From positions 13,246,714-13,310,713 of the forward strand of contig NW_023600993.1 in NCBI RefSeq assembly GCF_014898055.3: DNA of 64,000 nt, read 5' to 3'. Made by a program: the position numbers and the translations under genes. Of this stretch, positions 47,292-61,064 are shown piece by piece. The notes beneath the pieces were generated by a model that saw nothing but the letters and a program-made list of their open reading frames with translations, was not told the DNA's origin and made no database searches. Numbering within the stretch: position 1 is the stretch's first letter; each line of letters begins with the position of its first letter. This DNA comes from Talpa occidentalis (lineage: Eukaryota; Chordata; Mammalia; Eulipotyphla; Talpidae).

Positions 47292-50200
47292 CCCAATACT
47301 GTACAATGGACAACTGAGGAGAGAGTAGCATTTTGGGGACTAATGATCCCCTTGAAAGGTATTTCCTAATTTAACAGTTTTTGTCAATCAAATTCCACAA
47401 TGAGCTTCAGACTCTGGGAGCACAGAGGTGAAAACCCTAGTAGAGTTTGGTATGTTGTCGGATGTTGTCCCTGGACCAGCCCTGTGTCGTGTGACACACT
47501 CAGTCTGCTGTAAGATTTCTGAGAAAGCTAGGAAACAGTCACTTGGGTGCTGTCCAAACCATATTGGTAAGTGAGAATGGGGCGCCTGCTGCTGGCGTCA
47601 CCCCATTTCTTACGCAGATTTCCCTTGAACCAGAACTACCTCCGGTGCTGTGGGATGTGGTGTTTGGGGCCAAGTATTGGGTGGGGTCTCTACTGTTTTA
47701 TGTCTTTATTTAAAGTCTTTCTGTTGCTTTTTAAAGGACACAAAGCAAGACTGCTTATTTTTCAGTTGACTCTCATCGAAAATACTTGTGTAAAATATAT
47801 CTGAAGCCTAAAGCTCAAGAAAAGTTAAGGAACTTTTTCCTAAGCTTATGCTTTATGCATTTTTGATAAACCCAAGACCATGAAAGATCAAAAAGTGTAT
47901 CTTTTTCTTCCCAAGCTAGAACAGAGAAGCTCCTTCCTATGATCCTGTCAATTCCACATAGACTGTCAGATTTTGCTCCTGCACCATTCCTTCAAAGCTT
48001 ATTTTTGACATATTCTCATAAAGTATTTTATGCCTTGAGCCTGCATTGGCTCAAGGTACCTCCTTAAGTTGTTTGCTAACTTCTTTTCAAGAACCCCCTG
48101 CATTTTTTTTAATTAAAAATTTAAATTTAAAAAATTTAGGTTTAAAAAATTAAAATGTATACATCTGTAAACTCAGCACTTCTTTTATAAATGACATGCA
48201 CAGTTCTTACGGTCAGCTGTCACTTTTCGAAGTTGTGAGGATGTGTAGCTTCCTTCTCCTGGTGTATCCACTGGACCTTTCATCTCCATTAGCCTTTAAA
48301 TCACTTTGAATTGGTAGATTAACTGAGCAGAGGAGGAGTCGGTGCTGCTGTTTTTCCATTTCCGTGGCCTTCAGTCTAGTTGGGACCCATTACCTTGTCC
48401 CCGTGTGGCAGAGTTTCAAGATGTCACACAGCTCAAATGGAGAAGAAAAAGTAGTTTCCTGTCTCTCGGGGAGATGCCTGCTCCTACATTGTATTGCAGT
48501 GCAGTCAGCTTGATCATAGCGTGAATGTGCATGATCCAGTTTGAACTATACTCAGCTCTTTGAGCAAAATGCTCCATCTCTTACACTTGCTCTCCTTCCC
48601 TTGGGCCTCTGAGAGCTGGCCCCTGGTTGCCTGGAGGAGAACGCTTGCAGAAGTCTTCTCTTGAGTCTTACTGAAGAGCATCTTGCTGAAGCTCCCGCCC
48701 CTCCGCCCACTCCCCCAGTTTGGTGTATGCAGCAGGAGGGTTGCTGAGCTCCCCCTGCTCTCACTCAGGCCCACAGGGGTCGACTTCCTTCCTTCCACTC
48801 TCCTTCCCTCCAAACCTTCTGCCCTGGCCAGGTAGGTGGAAGGGCAGTCTCCCTTGCCCTCCAGGATGATGCTCTGGCACCTATGGCTTGTTTCTTGATA
48901 TGGTAAATTGATTGAGAAAGTTGTCGCTCCATGACAAATGCTGGTTCTCAAGTGTGTTGTTTTGGTGGGAACACAAATTAAAATCTAACTTGACTTCTAA
49001 AGCTGAGACGATTCTTTATTGTTGGAAGCCAGCTGCTCTTCACACAAGCCCTGAAAGTCGCTATTTGAATAGGTGGAAAGCCCCAGGGCAGTGCGATCTG
49101 TGCAATATGGCAGCAGAACAGGGAGATAATAACTGGGCTCTCCTCATCCTGCCTCAGGTTAGTGTTCCTGCCCACTGCGACTTCCGGATTCCTGGACAGT
49201 GTTCCTGAAGCATCTCCTAGACAGAGACCTGCGTGTTTGCAGGGAGGAGCTAAGTGAGGTGATGGCTTTCAGGAGGGCAGCTCATGGGATGATATTATGA
49301 TCATCAAGAGGAAATGAGCTAAGCTGCTGTCTGTTACTTTGACTAATATCATGAGATCAGTAACATTCTTTTTAGAGCATCTTGGGAAAGTAGCACGCCT
49401 TGGTCATGTTTGGATTGATGAAGAACATATGTTAAACTAGTCATTGCTAAGAGAGAAAAGAAGGGTGGGGGATAAGTCTAAGGACTTGCCCCTTATGCCT
49501 ATAAGCTTCTAGCAACTGAAACATTCCAAAAATTTTTCTTTGCTATTTAACCGTGCACCAAACACTGTCAGTAGTGTATAGGCCTTAAACACACCAGAGT
49601 CTGTTTGACATTTAAAGTTTGTAATTATTTCTGCAGTGTTCACAGAATGGTGTCTCTACTCCCAGTGTTGTAGACGCGATGGTCCTCAACTGTGGAAATC
49701 CTTTTCAAACAGGAAAACGATGGTCAAAGAAACTAAGAACCAAATTGGCTTTCAGCATACGATAATTTGTATGTCTGTATGCAGCTCGTGATCCCCAAAT
49801 CCTTCCAGATTCACAAAAATGAAGATTAGCTGACTTAGAATATGCCCTGTGCAGCCGCTGGTACATCCAGCCCTCTCCTCCCCTTGCGTGTAGAGCCCTC
49901 TGGCTCCTTCCTGCCCTGGCCCAGAGGCGCGCAACCTCTCTCCTTGCCCTCCAGACCAAGCCATTAGCCCTGAGTTGCTGTGCCAGCCGTGCTGGCTGCT
50001 TGAGATGAGAAATTCGATGTCCATGTCATCGAATGCTCAGAGAACCTACAGTGGCCACCCTGATGTGCCCAGGTCTGGGCTCCACTTTGAAACACTAAAC
50101 ACTCTCTGGGCCACCCTGTCTGGGAAATGTCCCTTGGCCACTGGGTTCAGTGGTGGCAGTCTCTGGTCGGGCGGGGAGAGGGGCCTTTGAGCCCATGGTG

Positions 50201-53200
50201 GCTCTTCTTCCACCTGGGAGGCAGCCTGTGGTCGAGCCTGGCGGCTGGTCCACGTGGGGGTCAGTGTTCTTTGCTGGTTAAATGGGGCTGTTTTGCTCTG
50301 TCCATGCTGGTCCCAGTGCTGGCTATGGCTGACCTGTCAGCATCACGCGAGTTTCTTTTCAGAAGTGTTTTCCTTTGTTAGGTTCATCAGCAAGATAAAT
50401 CATTCATGTTTGGTCCCATCCAGGTGTTGCCCACATGCAGGGCAGAGAGCCAATAAGTTGCAGCTACAGTAGAATTTTATTGAGGCTCTTGACGTTCTCA
50501 CATCATTCCCTGACTTCATAAAAAAAAAAGAAGCTGTATCCGTGATAAGTTATCACCGCCCATTACAATGTAGCTTAGAGCAACACATGCTTCTCCATTT
50601 AAAAATTGGACATTGTTGGAGGTGAGTCAGAAAGATTGAAGTTACATCAGATGCTTGTATAAAATTGTCAGTGGCGATACGTAGATTTGTTTGTGAATTC
50701 AGTGATGAGTTTTGTCTGTGGACACATGTTCAGTCATACAGCTCTCAAAGAAACAGCATAGTCTGGATGGAATCTGCCCCATAAAAATGAAGCTATTGAA
50801 ATAACCAGTTTATATGAAGCATCATATATTTCAGATTTTTTCTGGGTTTTTTTGAGTCAGTTTAACTGTTGACATGTGGGCAGAAGGTGGCACAGGTAAG
50901 TGTCAGCAGCTACCTTTACCACTGCCCATCCCTGTGGGGGGGGGCGGATGTACCACTCACAGATGACCTTCTTCTGTCTGTTATGTCCCTACTCAAGAAT
51001 TGGAAAACAGAATTTAAAGGTGTTTTTCACGACGTTCGAATACCAAGGTAGTGACATTTCCGCAGGTACAAATAAAACCGGGTACTTTAAAACCTTTGAA
51101 GCCTATATTTTGCTGCCATGCTACGTTTGAGTTCATGTTCATAGAAGTTAATTCAGCACTGCCTGAGGGTCTGGGGGGACGCCCTCAACCCTACCCACCC
51201 TCTCAGCCCACAGGTCTGCTCGGTGACTGCCCTCTGCACATGGGGGACTGAGCACTGAGCACTGTCTCTGGTTAGTCTATGCCCATGGCTCCTGCTTCTC
51301 ATTCTAGTCACTTCTATTTCCCCAGATTGCTGTGCAATAATTAATGCTACTCACCCCACAAAAATAACCACCCTTAATACCAGAAATCTGATTTTACTAC
51401 CACACACATTTATCAGGAATAAAAATAGCATGTAATAATGGTTTTAACATCTTTTCTAACTTAATTAGGACATTTTAAATTCCGAACCATAAGAAAATTA
51501 CTCTCACAGTAAATTCAGTGGGTGGACAATATAACGTGTTAAGAGTTAAGTTTAACTTTACACGCTTAATTACCAATTAACTTAAAAAATAACATGTTAA
51601 GCAGTTTCAAATATTTATTTCCTCACTACATTTAGTTTTAGTTAAACTTTAGGGCTAAATGTTTCAGATTTTTATATGGAGATTTTACTTAGTGGAGCCT
51701 CTCTCTCTGCCTTTGGAAATCTTCAAGTATTTTCTTTGAAATCAATAGTAGTCTTCCTAGTTCTCCCGTCCTTTTAATAATTATTATACTCCTACACTGG
51801 AGAAAAATCAAATGGAGTTCTACCATCATTTGTCTTTATGTGGCACAAAATAATTTTAGTTTTAAAATTGCTTACCTGATGCCAGGAGGAAAAAAATATT
51901 CTATCTTTGTGAGGAGAAATGGCTATTTGAGCATTTACATGTAGTCGAGGTGGCACTTACTGTTTTTAGTTCACCTTTAAGCTCTAGCTTTGTTGTGGAT
52001 CTGTGTCTGTGAAAGTCGTTACCAATGCTGCAACCCGCCATGACCAAACTTTTTCTTTGCCTATGTTTAGCATGCGTAACCCATGTTCATCCTTTTAAAA
52101 TACTAACAGTATTTGTTTTTTTCATGTTCTTTTGTAAAATGCGTATATAGCATATCAAACTACTATCTTCTGGGTACTTTTAGGCCAGTGTGGCTGCATG
52201 ATGCATCATGTGCTGAGTTAGAGCCGGGAGGGGGCACAGGCCTGGGGCCTACTAATGCCCCCACGTTTTCATATGGTCTGTAAGCTAAGAATGGCGTTGT
52301 TAAATGACTAAAAAAATAATGTTTAGTGGCATGTACAAGCCATGTGAAATTCAAATCCCACTCACACCCCAAGAGTTATTAGCCACACATCCCCCCTCCC
52401 TGTTGCTCCTTTGGTCCTGCAGGGCTCAGCAGCAAATGGTGACAATCAGATGTGTGTCATTATCTGATAAAATTGTAACGAACTTCACACTTATTTAGTG
52501 AGATACGTAATCATGATCTGCTGCTTGGTAATGAGGCATTAAAATGTGTTAACGAGTCATTAAAAAAAATTCATATGTGGACTATAAAGAAGCAAAACAA
52601 AGGAACAGATGAAAGAGACCTTTAGAAATCTGACTGCAGAGCTCAGGCTACAAGAGGGGGAAGGTGGAGGGTGGGGAACAAACTAGGGGAGGGGGTCTAG
52701 TGGACTAGGGTGGAGGATCATCTGGTGGTGGGTGGGGTGTGGTGACATCCATCTGAAGAGGTGTGAACTTGTAATGCTAAATCATGTCATTGTCATAAAG
52801 CAGTGTTACTTAATAAAAACAATACACTTCAAAACAAAACAAAACACCAAGTAGGTCAAAGAATTGACTTTGAGTATTGTTCCTTTTCTCAGTCAAATCA
52901 AGCATTTCTTCTTTGGGCGGTGAAGGCTTGGGTGGAGAAAGGGGAATTGGGTGGAGTTAGTAAGCAGGGGCTGAATCTTCTCTGAAAACCCCTAGTTTCC
53001 TTTGGCCCACCCCTAGAGTAGGGAGGAGGGCTTTCTCTCAATCAATCTAGACAATCCAGGCTGTGCTAACCACATTCTACATAAAGTGGTCTCAGAAGGG
53101 AAGGGCTGAGGAAGGGTGCTGAAGGTGGGGAGCAGACCCATGACACCCTCTCCCACCATGGGGAGCAGGGAAGTGGCTCTGAAGCCCAGTGCGGACTGTA

Positions 53201-54598
53201 CATGCTACTGTTCCTTATGCCACTCACCCCTTCCACGCTGCAACTTGTATCAGCTATACACTCACCCCTCCCCCACACCGAGGCTCTAGCTGGCAGGTCC
53301 TCTTCCCTGTGACATCACAGCAGAGCAGGCCCTGGAGATATACTTAGGAATGAATGAGTGACAGTGACCTTGATCTTTAGGACACAGATGCCCCCTCTAC
53401 CCTGATGCTCTGTCTCAGAGTGCCCACCTTGTCCCGAACTTGACTGATTGCTGTGCTCATGGAACACCTTCCTTGTTGGGTTAGGTTTGGGGCTGTCGAA
53501 GGGATAGAAGCTGGAGCTGCTCTACTCTGAGTCCTAAGTGGCTGCATCCATGTCCTAAGGCAGCGAGTGGTGCCTTTGCTGGTCCAGGGAGAGGAGCATG
53601 CCTGAGCTTGTGGGGAAGCTGAGACCAAAGGCAGGCCTTGAGCAGGTGGAAAACAGGCAGGTCCTTTACCTCTTGTTCAGACTCTCCCCTTTACCAGAGG
53701 ATTCCTTGCTGTATCTGAAACTCCCTTTGAAAGATGCACGTATCCTAAAAAGACAACGTGGCCGAGTTGAGGTCAGGTGACAGAAGGAGGAAGAGGGTGA
53801 GTTCCCAGGTGTTCACCTGGCCAGGACAGGAGCTGAGTGAGTGAAGGCACCCTGAGGTGAGAGTGTTGCTTCCTTAGGGAGAGGGCTTTGTGATTTCCCA
53901 GCTCCTACTCACAAATCCATTGTCATGTTGCACATGGAATGGGGGCAGAGGCGGGAGGCCTTGGGACGGCACAGGTGGGCTCCTAGCGGGCCCATCAGAG
54001 AAGTCATTGAATAGCAGACAGCCACCTGCCTCCTGTGCACCCCTCACCTCCCGCGCCTCTTGGCCCTGGTGAGTGAGCCCTGCCACACCATTGTGCTCCT
54101 GGGGAAGACACCTTAACCCCCCCACCCCCATTCTCTGCCAGCCTGACCCTACCCTGGGAATATTTTCTTGGTCCTCCTCTCACTTGCCTTCCTGCGCTCA
54201 CTCCTAAGGCAGCAGGCACCTGACAGAAGACATGCCCCAGTGAGTTCTGCTAAAGGGCACAGCATTGCAAGTGACATGGGGTTCACAGGCCATCTGGGGA
54301 GGGTGTATGGGGTGTGACACATGCACCCCCATAGAAACTGGGGGATGAAGAGGAGGCCACCTGCACCCTAGGAAGCAGATGAGTGGGTTTGGGGACGGGC
54401 TGTGTCCTGTTCTGTCACGGCGGGCACATCCACTTCTTCATCCATAAAATGGGCACAATGTGGCCACCTCTGAGGGGCTGGGGTTTCCACGTCAGTATCC
54501 CAGAACAGTCAGTCTCAATAAGGGTCGTCATTATCATTGTCGTTATCAGTTTCCAAAAGCTAGAAACGTGCAGCTCTGAAGTGTTAAGAGCTTCAAAG

Positions 54599-54673
54599 GT
54601 GTGTGTGTGTGTGTGTGTGAGTCACCATCACTCCAGCCTGCAGTATGTGTGTTACCATCACTCCAGCCTGCAG
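54599..54673. repeat. (GT)n followed by a two-copy 30-bp repeat
   Basis: About ten GT units are followed by ACCATCACTCCAGCCTGCAG at 54624-54643 and again at 54654-54673 (period 30). Confidence 0.9.
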
Positions 54674-55539
54674 AGAGCGGCTTTGCAGTGTGGGGAACAC
54701 GCGGTCACCTCACCTCATGAAGGCAGCATGAAAGGCGGGCTTAAAATCACAAAGTGAAAAGCAGAAGGTAAGGTTTCCCACAGCCTTGCTAGTCCTCGCC
54801 CCTGTGCTGTGAAAAGGGGAAGATGCAGGAACACGTGAGTCATGTGGTCAAGACCAGGAAGAAGGGGGCTCCTACAGTAAACCCCTTAGTAGCTGGGCAC
54901 TGCCCTGGGCCTTCTGCCTGCCCTGCCTTTCCTGGACACTTCGCTGTGCCCACAGAGGTTGCTTTTCATTACAGGGATGTCGCCACTCGCGCGTCTCTTT
55001 TAACTAACACCCATACTTGCTTTTCACAGACCTGAGAGAAACTAACTCTACCTTACAGTAGGCCTGTAATTGAATTACCTTCTGTTAATTAGGAGTTTCT
55101 AAATCACCTCATCCCCTGGAGAAAAGGCTTGCTATAAATAGTACTATAAGCAGTAAGATGTTTAATTCAAATTGTATCTTTTGAAATTTAATTAATTTAG
55201 TAATAATAGTTTTAAACAAGCACGTCAGAGCTCTGAATGGTCCTCAGTGACTTGAAAGAGTTAACGTAGCATCCAGAAGCTTCCCAGTCTGCTCTCCTGA
55301 ATAACCCGGTGTGACAGCAGCTCAAGGCCTCCTTCCTCCTGAGGGGAGGATTCGGCCATGCTCAGGCTGCCTCTGTGGTATGGAGACTCCACACCTCCAG
55401 GGTGGAGCCTGCGGGCACTCTCGTTTTACGGCAACTTTCAAAACCCGACAGCAGGGGCACCACAGCAGCGGGCCCTGGCCCTCAGTCCACTTTCCAGGCT
55501 TTTCCTGAGGGCAGAAGCAGTGGCCTGCTGTGGACACCC

Positions 55540-55810
55540 TGCTGGACCGGTCTGGCGGAATGCCCCCCCCCCCCCCGCCCCCGTTGCTCAGCCACTGGCC
55601 TCTAGCCAAGGCACCCCAGCCCGCGGGGTGCCCTGCACACACCACAGTCACCGCGCGAGGTGGACAAGGGCGCAGCCAGTGCTTGCGCACCTGAGGGTCC
55701 GGCCTGCGGCCTTCTAAGTGAGGTGGCACGAGAGGACGCCAAGTCCTCACCGGCCAGACCTCTGAGGTCGAAGGTCAGCGAAGTGACCGCCGAGGTATGA
55801 AGGCCATCGT
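55540..55810. other. GC- and CpG-rich intronic patch with poly-C tract
   Basis: Contains C14 at 55563-55576 followed by GCCCCCG, and a CpG-dense stretch around 55620-55800 (GCCCGCGGGG, CACCGCGCGAGG and others). It is not inside a recognisable SINE. It may be an intronic regulatory CpG patch or simply GC-rich sequence. Confidence 0.4.
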
Positions 55811-56337
55811 AAAAGAGAGGCGAGAGGATTGTCATGCGTTCAGGGCGCAGGGACTGACTGTGCCCTCCGCATGGGAAAGCCGGCATGCTCTGCTGCTGGT
55901 ACCAGCGCTGTAACAAATCACTTTCGTTTTTCTGGGGCTTTCTGTCTTCGTTGGGCTGTTCCTCTTCCGGAGGGTTAGCTTCAGGGTGCGTTGCACCGTG
56001 TGCTCGGTTTCAGTTGTTGCTCAATTTCCAGCAGGTTTTGTTTTCTCTGAATCTCCTGTTGCACAGGCCCAGAAGCAGCACAAGATCAAAACCACAATGC
56101 TTCTCAATTTGGAAATCCCGTGTACTCCTTGAAACTAAAACTCGGCAGAAATTTTTAAACTTTGCCAACCACTTGTAGTGGGATGAGCACACTTCACATC
56201 TGCACACTGACTTTGCAAGTGAGCTTTGGGACTACTGGAACCCCTGGTTTTTCCAGAGCAGTTTTCTGTGTACCCCAAGCTATTTTGCAAAATGGAGACT
56301 CTCCAGCCCCTGGACTAATTAAATATGTTGGGGACCA

Positions 56338-56626
56338 GGGCCTCCCAGGTGGCGCAGTGGGTTGAGCGCTGCTGCTGCGCTATGAAGCTGTCGGCAGCCT
56401 TTGATGTGCGGCCTTGATTCCCAGCCAGCCAGGGAGAAACCCACATGGCGCAGCAGACCTCTCCTGTCTCTAACGCTGCTCCCCTCAGCAGTGTCTTCAG
56501 TCTGTCTGCCTGTTATGCTCCCCACTCTGTCTCAGGTGAATTCTCTCACCCTCCCGCGCCTCTGACTATACCCCAGTTCTTGTATAAATAAATAAAACTT
56601 TTTAAAAAATTCATAAAATCAACAAA
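56338..56626 (+). mobile_element. tRNA-derived SINE, subfamily 2
   Basis: Begins GGGCCTCCCAGGTGGCGCAG and ends ATAAATAAATAAAACTTTTT. The 18-bp target-site duplication TAAATATGTTGGGGACCA (56320-56337) recurs at 56627-56644 with one mismatch. Confidence 0.93.
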
Positions 56627-56699
56627 TAAATATGTTGGGAACCATATGGAGGATTCTAGTAATGCTAAATCCCAACTAACCTGGAAAACTGAGAGCAGT

Positions 56700-57250
56700 C
56701 CTTTTATTAGTTTGTTTAAAAAAAATCTTTATTTTGAAATAGCTTCAAGAAGAGTTTTGTGAAATTACAAAGAACCACTGAATACCCTTTCCACAGATTC
56801 ACTGATTTTGAATATTTTGCCACATTTACTTTTTTATTTCCTCACTGTGTTCACACGGGTACACACATGTATGCACACCCAGGACCTTTCGCTAAACCCT
56901 AGGAGAGCAGCTTGCCTACGTCATGATTTTTTGGTCACTTAATGCTTCAGTGTGTATCTCCCAAGAACATTCCCATAGTCTAATTACCAAATTCTGGTGA
57001 TGCAAATTCCAATTAACCTAAAAATGTGAGTGAATTCCTTTTTAATAAAGCCCAGTTGTGACTTTATAGTTGATTTAGTTGCCTAATGCAGTACCAATTT
57101 CATATCTGATTTAAATTATGTTTTTTGATGACAGAAATCATCCAGGTACAGTCAGTCTTTTAACTCCCCTAAGCTCTACCTCTGATTTTGCCTTTTAATT
57201 TTCTTTTAGTTCTCTGCATAGGGTTTCCACCCCCAGTTTCCTCTTTGTGG
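56700..57250. mobile_element. Ancient LINE fragment
   Basis: TCTTTATTTTGAAATAGCTTCAAGAAGAGTTTTG, CACTGAATACCCTTTCCACAGATTCACTG and GACAGAAATCATCCAGGTACAG follow a familiar old LINE-1-associated text. Strand and subfamily are uncertain. Confidence 0.5.
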
Positions 57251-59379
57251 TGTTTTCTCTATCTTTGCTTTTCTCTCCTCTCCTCCCAGCCTAGCAAATG
57301 TGTATTACTAAGGACTTCTAGTGGCTGACATTGGAAGTGCCTCCCAGAAATACCCACAAGTGTGCATGGTACCAAGTAAGAGCCTAGAGCATCAATCGGT
57401 GGCTTTTGACTACAAAATACTATTTATTTTCATGAGTTTGAATGGTTGTGTGGGTGAGTAAGGAGAAACCTCTGTTACACTGTGTATGACAAGCATGATA
57501 GTGAGTCACTGCAGAAACTGCAGTTTAATTAAACTTTGAAATTTAATCTGAATTGCAGCCCCTTCCAAATGTGTAAATTTGGTTATTAGTCTGGACTGAT
57601 TGATAGATGGAGCTGGTGATTGTGGCAGAGGAGTTTTTTGTTCTTTTTTTCTAAATCAGGTTGAAAATTCAACTAGATACCTATTTAGGAGGTGGGATGT
57701 CAGTTTACAAAATTCAATCTGACGTTTAGTGCATAAGAGATTCAGGCCATACCAGAGTTTAGATAAACGACTGTAAACAGGTTTGGACCACCTGGGGTAC
57801 AACCCACCCCGCCACCTGGGTGATCAAAGGCTCTGCCTAGTCAGATCCCAGGGGTCAGCGTGGTAGAAAGCCCATCACTGCCCCTTCTCAGCCCTTCTGC
57901 AACCCCAGGTTAGTGTTAACATTGTGGAGGCAGAAATAACAATGTTATCATCCTCAAGTCTTTGCTTTTTGCTCATTTTCCTCTCAATGGCAAATTCCCC
58001 AAACTCCTGTCTTTTAGCTGTTTTGGATACACATTTAGAATTAATAAAATGTCGACTTAAAAAAAATTCTGAAGGAACTTTCCAAAAAGTTAGAGCATAT
58101 TGCAAAGCTGGGGAATTTTGGCTAACTGAGTGTGGGTCCTGGGTCACTCTGAACTCATAATCCACGCCAGACTTATGTAGCATTTGGCATCTATTCTCTG
58201 GCAAGAAAGGATTGTTAAAATAGTTGAGAGCAGTGTGGAGGCAGGCTCACGTGATGCCAAAACCATACTAAGGTTGAATGTGATAGAAACTGAATGTTTA
58301 ACCCATGCTTCACAATAGAATGGCAGAAAAATGGGTAAAAACAACTTTCAGAAAGACTTTTGAAGATACTTTCCCTTTTACAAGCAGTTCTGTTAGAATA
58401 CTTGTTTTAAGATGCAGATTTATTTGACTGTGATTGAGACTCAAGGGAGCAGTTTTAACCCATAGTGAATTTTGTGTTTGCTTGTGTACCATTCTGTCTG
58501 CGAGAAACCCCGGATGAACTGAATGCACACATGCCTTCCAGCCCCACTGTGCACCGAGGTTACTCCGAGCCACTCCGTCCACGTCCTGGGTTACCACCTT
58601 CTAACAGATTTCAGATCACCCCGTTTTCCACCACTTCACAGTCACACACAAGCTGCAGCTCTTCCAGTGCTCACTCCCACCAGCAATTTCAGGTCTTTCT
58701 CAAGGTCAAGGGATACAGTCACCGCAGTGTTTTTTATTCCTTAACCATTTAACACTGGCAGCACTGGGCTATTTTCTTTATTTGGCTCCTGTCCTTTTCT
58801 GAAGTGACACTGCACAAGTTTTGAGTTAGGCTCCTTCCCCCATTGTCCCCACAAGTCTTGTGGGTTTTATTGCACAATTTTGCATCAGGTAGCGATTTTA
58901 GGAGCGCGTGTGTCACCTTAGGCCAGAACTGTCGGTACTACAGCTCTATTCCAATTACCAAATAATCAGGTCCAGAGCTCCTCAAACCGTAATGCTCCTC
59001 ACACGCCTGTCAGTGGTCAGTGTCCCTGTCCTCTGCCCTCCCCTCCGACCTCTCCTGCTGTGGTTCTTGTACTAGTTGTTCTCTCTGCTTATTCATTGGC
59101 ATGCTTGGGGCATCACTGTGGTGTTCCCTTCTCGTTTGTCTTGAAAATGCCTCCCTTGGAGAGGAGAGGTAGATGTACTCTAGCCTCATTACTCGCTCTG
59201 GACAGAAAACCCCACTCTCCCAGGCCCAGCACCAAGCTTTCACAGTTCCGGACTGCAAATTTCCATGGGTCTGCCCGGTGTACCCAACAGCTCAGCTCAC
59301 CTGGAACTCCACACCCTGACCGAGTGAGCATGCATATTCAAGGCACTTCAAAAGCTGGGACTGCTGACAGCTGAAGGGT

Positions 59380-59720
59380 GTGTTATGGTGCTTCTCCTCC
59401 AGCCAGCTTATCCTTTCTGTCATCTTTGGCTCATTCTTCTGTGCCCACAGCAAGTTGGTCACTGAGTCCTGCTCCGTCCCTCTCTACACGATCTCTCCAC
59501 GTCATCCTTCCCTTGATGTGAGGCCCTCAGGGGCCTCCAGTGTCCCTCCTTTACTGGGGCCCCCTGCCTGCTCCTCATCCTTACTCTCAGACCCCCGAGG
59601 ATCCCCGTTTCTTCCTTCAAAACTTTGCTCATAGTTCTGAAATTGCTCTTGGATCCCAGTACGTTTGTGTTTAGAGTCGTGATTTCAGATTCCATCCACC
59701 CTGGCTCTTTGCTTCTTCTT
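59380..59720. repeat. Possible ancient LINE-derived block
   Basis: The pyrimidine-rich text (GTTGGTCACTGAGTCCTGCTCC, CAGGGGCCTCCAGTGTCCCTCC) vaguely follows an old LINE coding strand. The match is weak. Confidence 0.3.
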
Positions 59721-61000
59721 TAACCATGTTCCCGTCTTCCTCAGCATGAAGGAAAATGCCAGAGAGCTCGGCACTGTTTCCTGCCTTCTCCTGTCACACC
59801 TGTCACAGGGCCTCATAGGCAGCAGCACCCAAATATGCTCTTCTCTCCACTTGCTAGCAATTCAGTCATGCTTTTTATCTGGCAGAGTGTTAGATGGTTT
59901 CTATAATTTTTCTGTTATATAGGTTTTCTTCTGTAATTTGCATAATGAAAAATGTGGGTAAAAATGAGGTTTCATGAGCAAACTGGGATAAGCAGCTGTG
60001 GAAAAGGTTTGTTATTTAGAAAGTGTTTCTGTGGTGACCTGGCGGGAGGGATGTTGACCTCGGCAGGCCAGCTCTGCCCTCTCCCCAGGCAGGACTCGGG
60101 GACAGAGAAGGAGGCTTGGCTTTATTGTTGCCCTGCTGGGCAAAGACCTCCACAGCAATAACATTTTTGCACCCAGGGCAAATATATGATACTTCTGTTA
60201 TCTTCAAGTATTATAAGCTGTGCTGTTTTTCAACAGTAATTTCATAAACAGTTTCTCTTCCATGAGTTCAACTTCATGGCATTTTGCTGCACTTGGCAGC
60301 TTGAGTGACCAAAAATTTGGCCTCTAAGTATCAGTTCAGAAGTCTCAAATCCCAGCATTCCCGCATTTGACTCTCAAATTCTTCACCCCCATCATAATAA
60401 TTATGACAGAACATTAAAAATCATATTGTTAACTCAGAGAGATGTTACATTCAGAAGCACAGAAAAAAGCACACGGATTCTGGAGGGAATCTGCTGCTTA
60501 TTTTCTGTCCCAGTCACAGCGTCAGTAACCCCTTTGTACCCGGCTGTCACCTGTGGCACGTGGTGGTAATCCCCAGACACTGAGCCTCAGAGACTGTGAG
60601 CCACAGATCTCAGATCAGAGGAGAATCCTGCTTTGGATTGACTCGGTGGGTATTCCAAAGACCTCAGTCTGGGACTCACATTTGCTATTTTGCTCTTTAT
60701 CCCTGGAGCCTGGCCCACGTTGGGCCAGGCCTCCCAGGATCTTTCCTGAGCCTGGTGGCGCCTGAAAACCACATCTGCTACCTGGATATTCACTGTCCCC
60801 CAGCAGCCATGGCCCCCAAGACAGCCTGGGGACTCTAGGGGCATTCGGCAGTGGGGCTGAGTGTGTCATTTTTCTAAGTTCCTTGGCATGTTTGAGAGTG
60901 ACACAGTTAAGGAGTCCCTGGAAAAGAACAAGCCTTTCTGCTGTCTAGCTGTTGTACTTGGTGACCTTAGCACTTTTTGGACTTTGTAACTCCCTGAGAC

Positions 61001-61016
61001 GCAGCAGCAGCAGCAG

Positions 61017-61060
<44 letters not shown>
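61001..61060. repeat. Compound (GCA)n-(GT)21 microsatellite
   Basis: GCAGCAGCAGCAGCAGCC runs directly into 42 bp of pure GT. Confidence 0.96.

Positions 61061-61064
<4 letters not shown>

Larger units (their letters stand above)
46220..56310. other. Long intron stretch with few recognised features
   Basis: Holds the (CA)16 run, the 54.6-kb repeats and the CpG-rich patch, but no SINE of the main family for about 11.6 kb (44744-56337). AT-rich low-complexity sequence (AATTTAAATTTAAAAAATTT type) occurs at about 48105-48155. No exon recognised. Confidence 0.5.
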
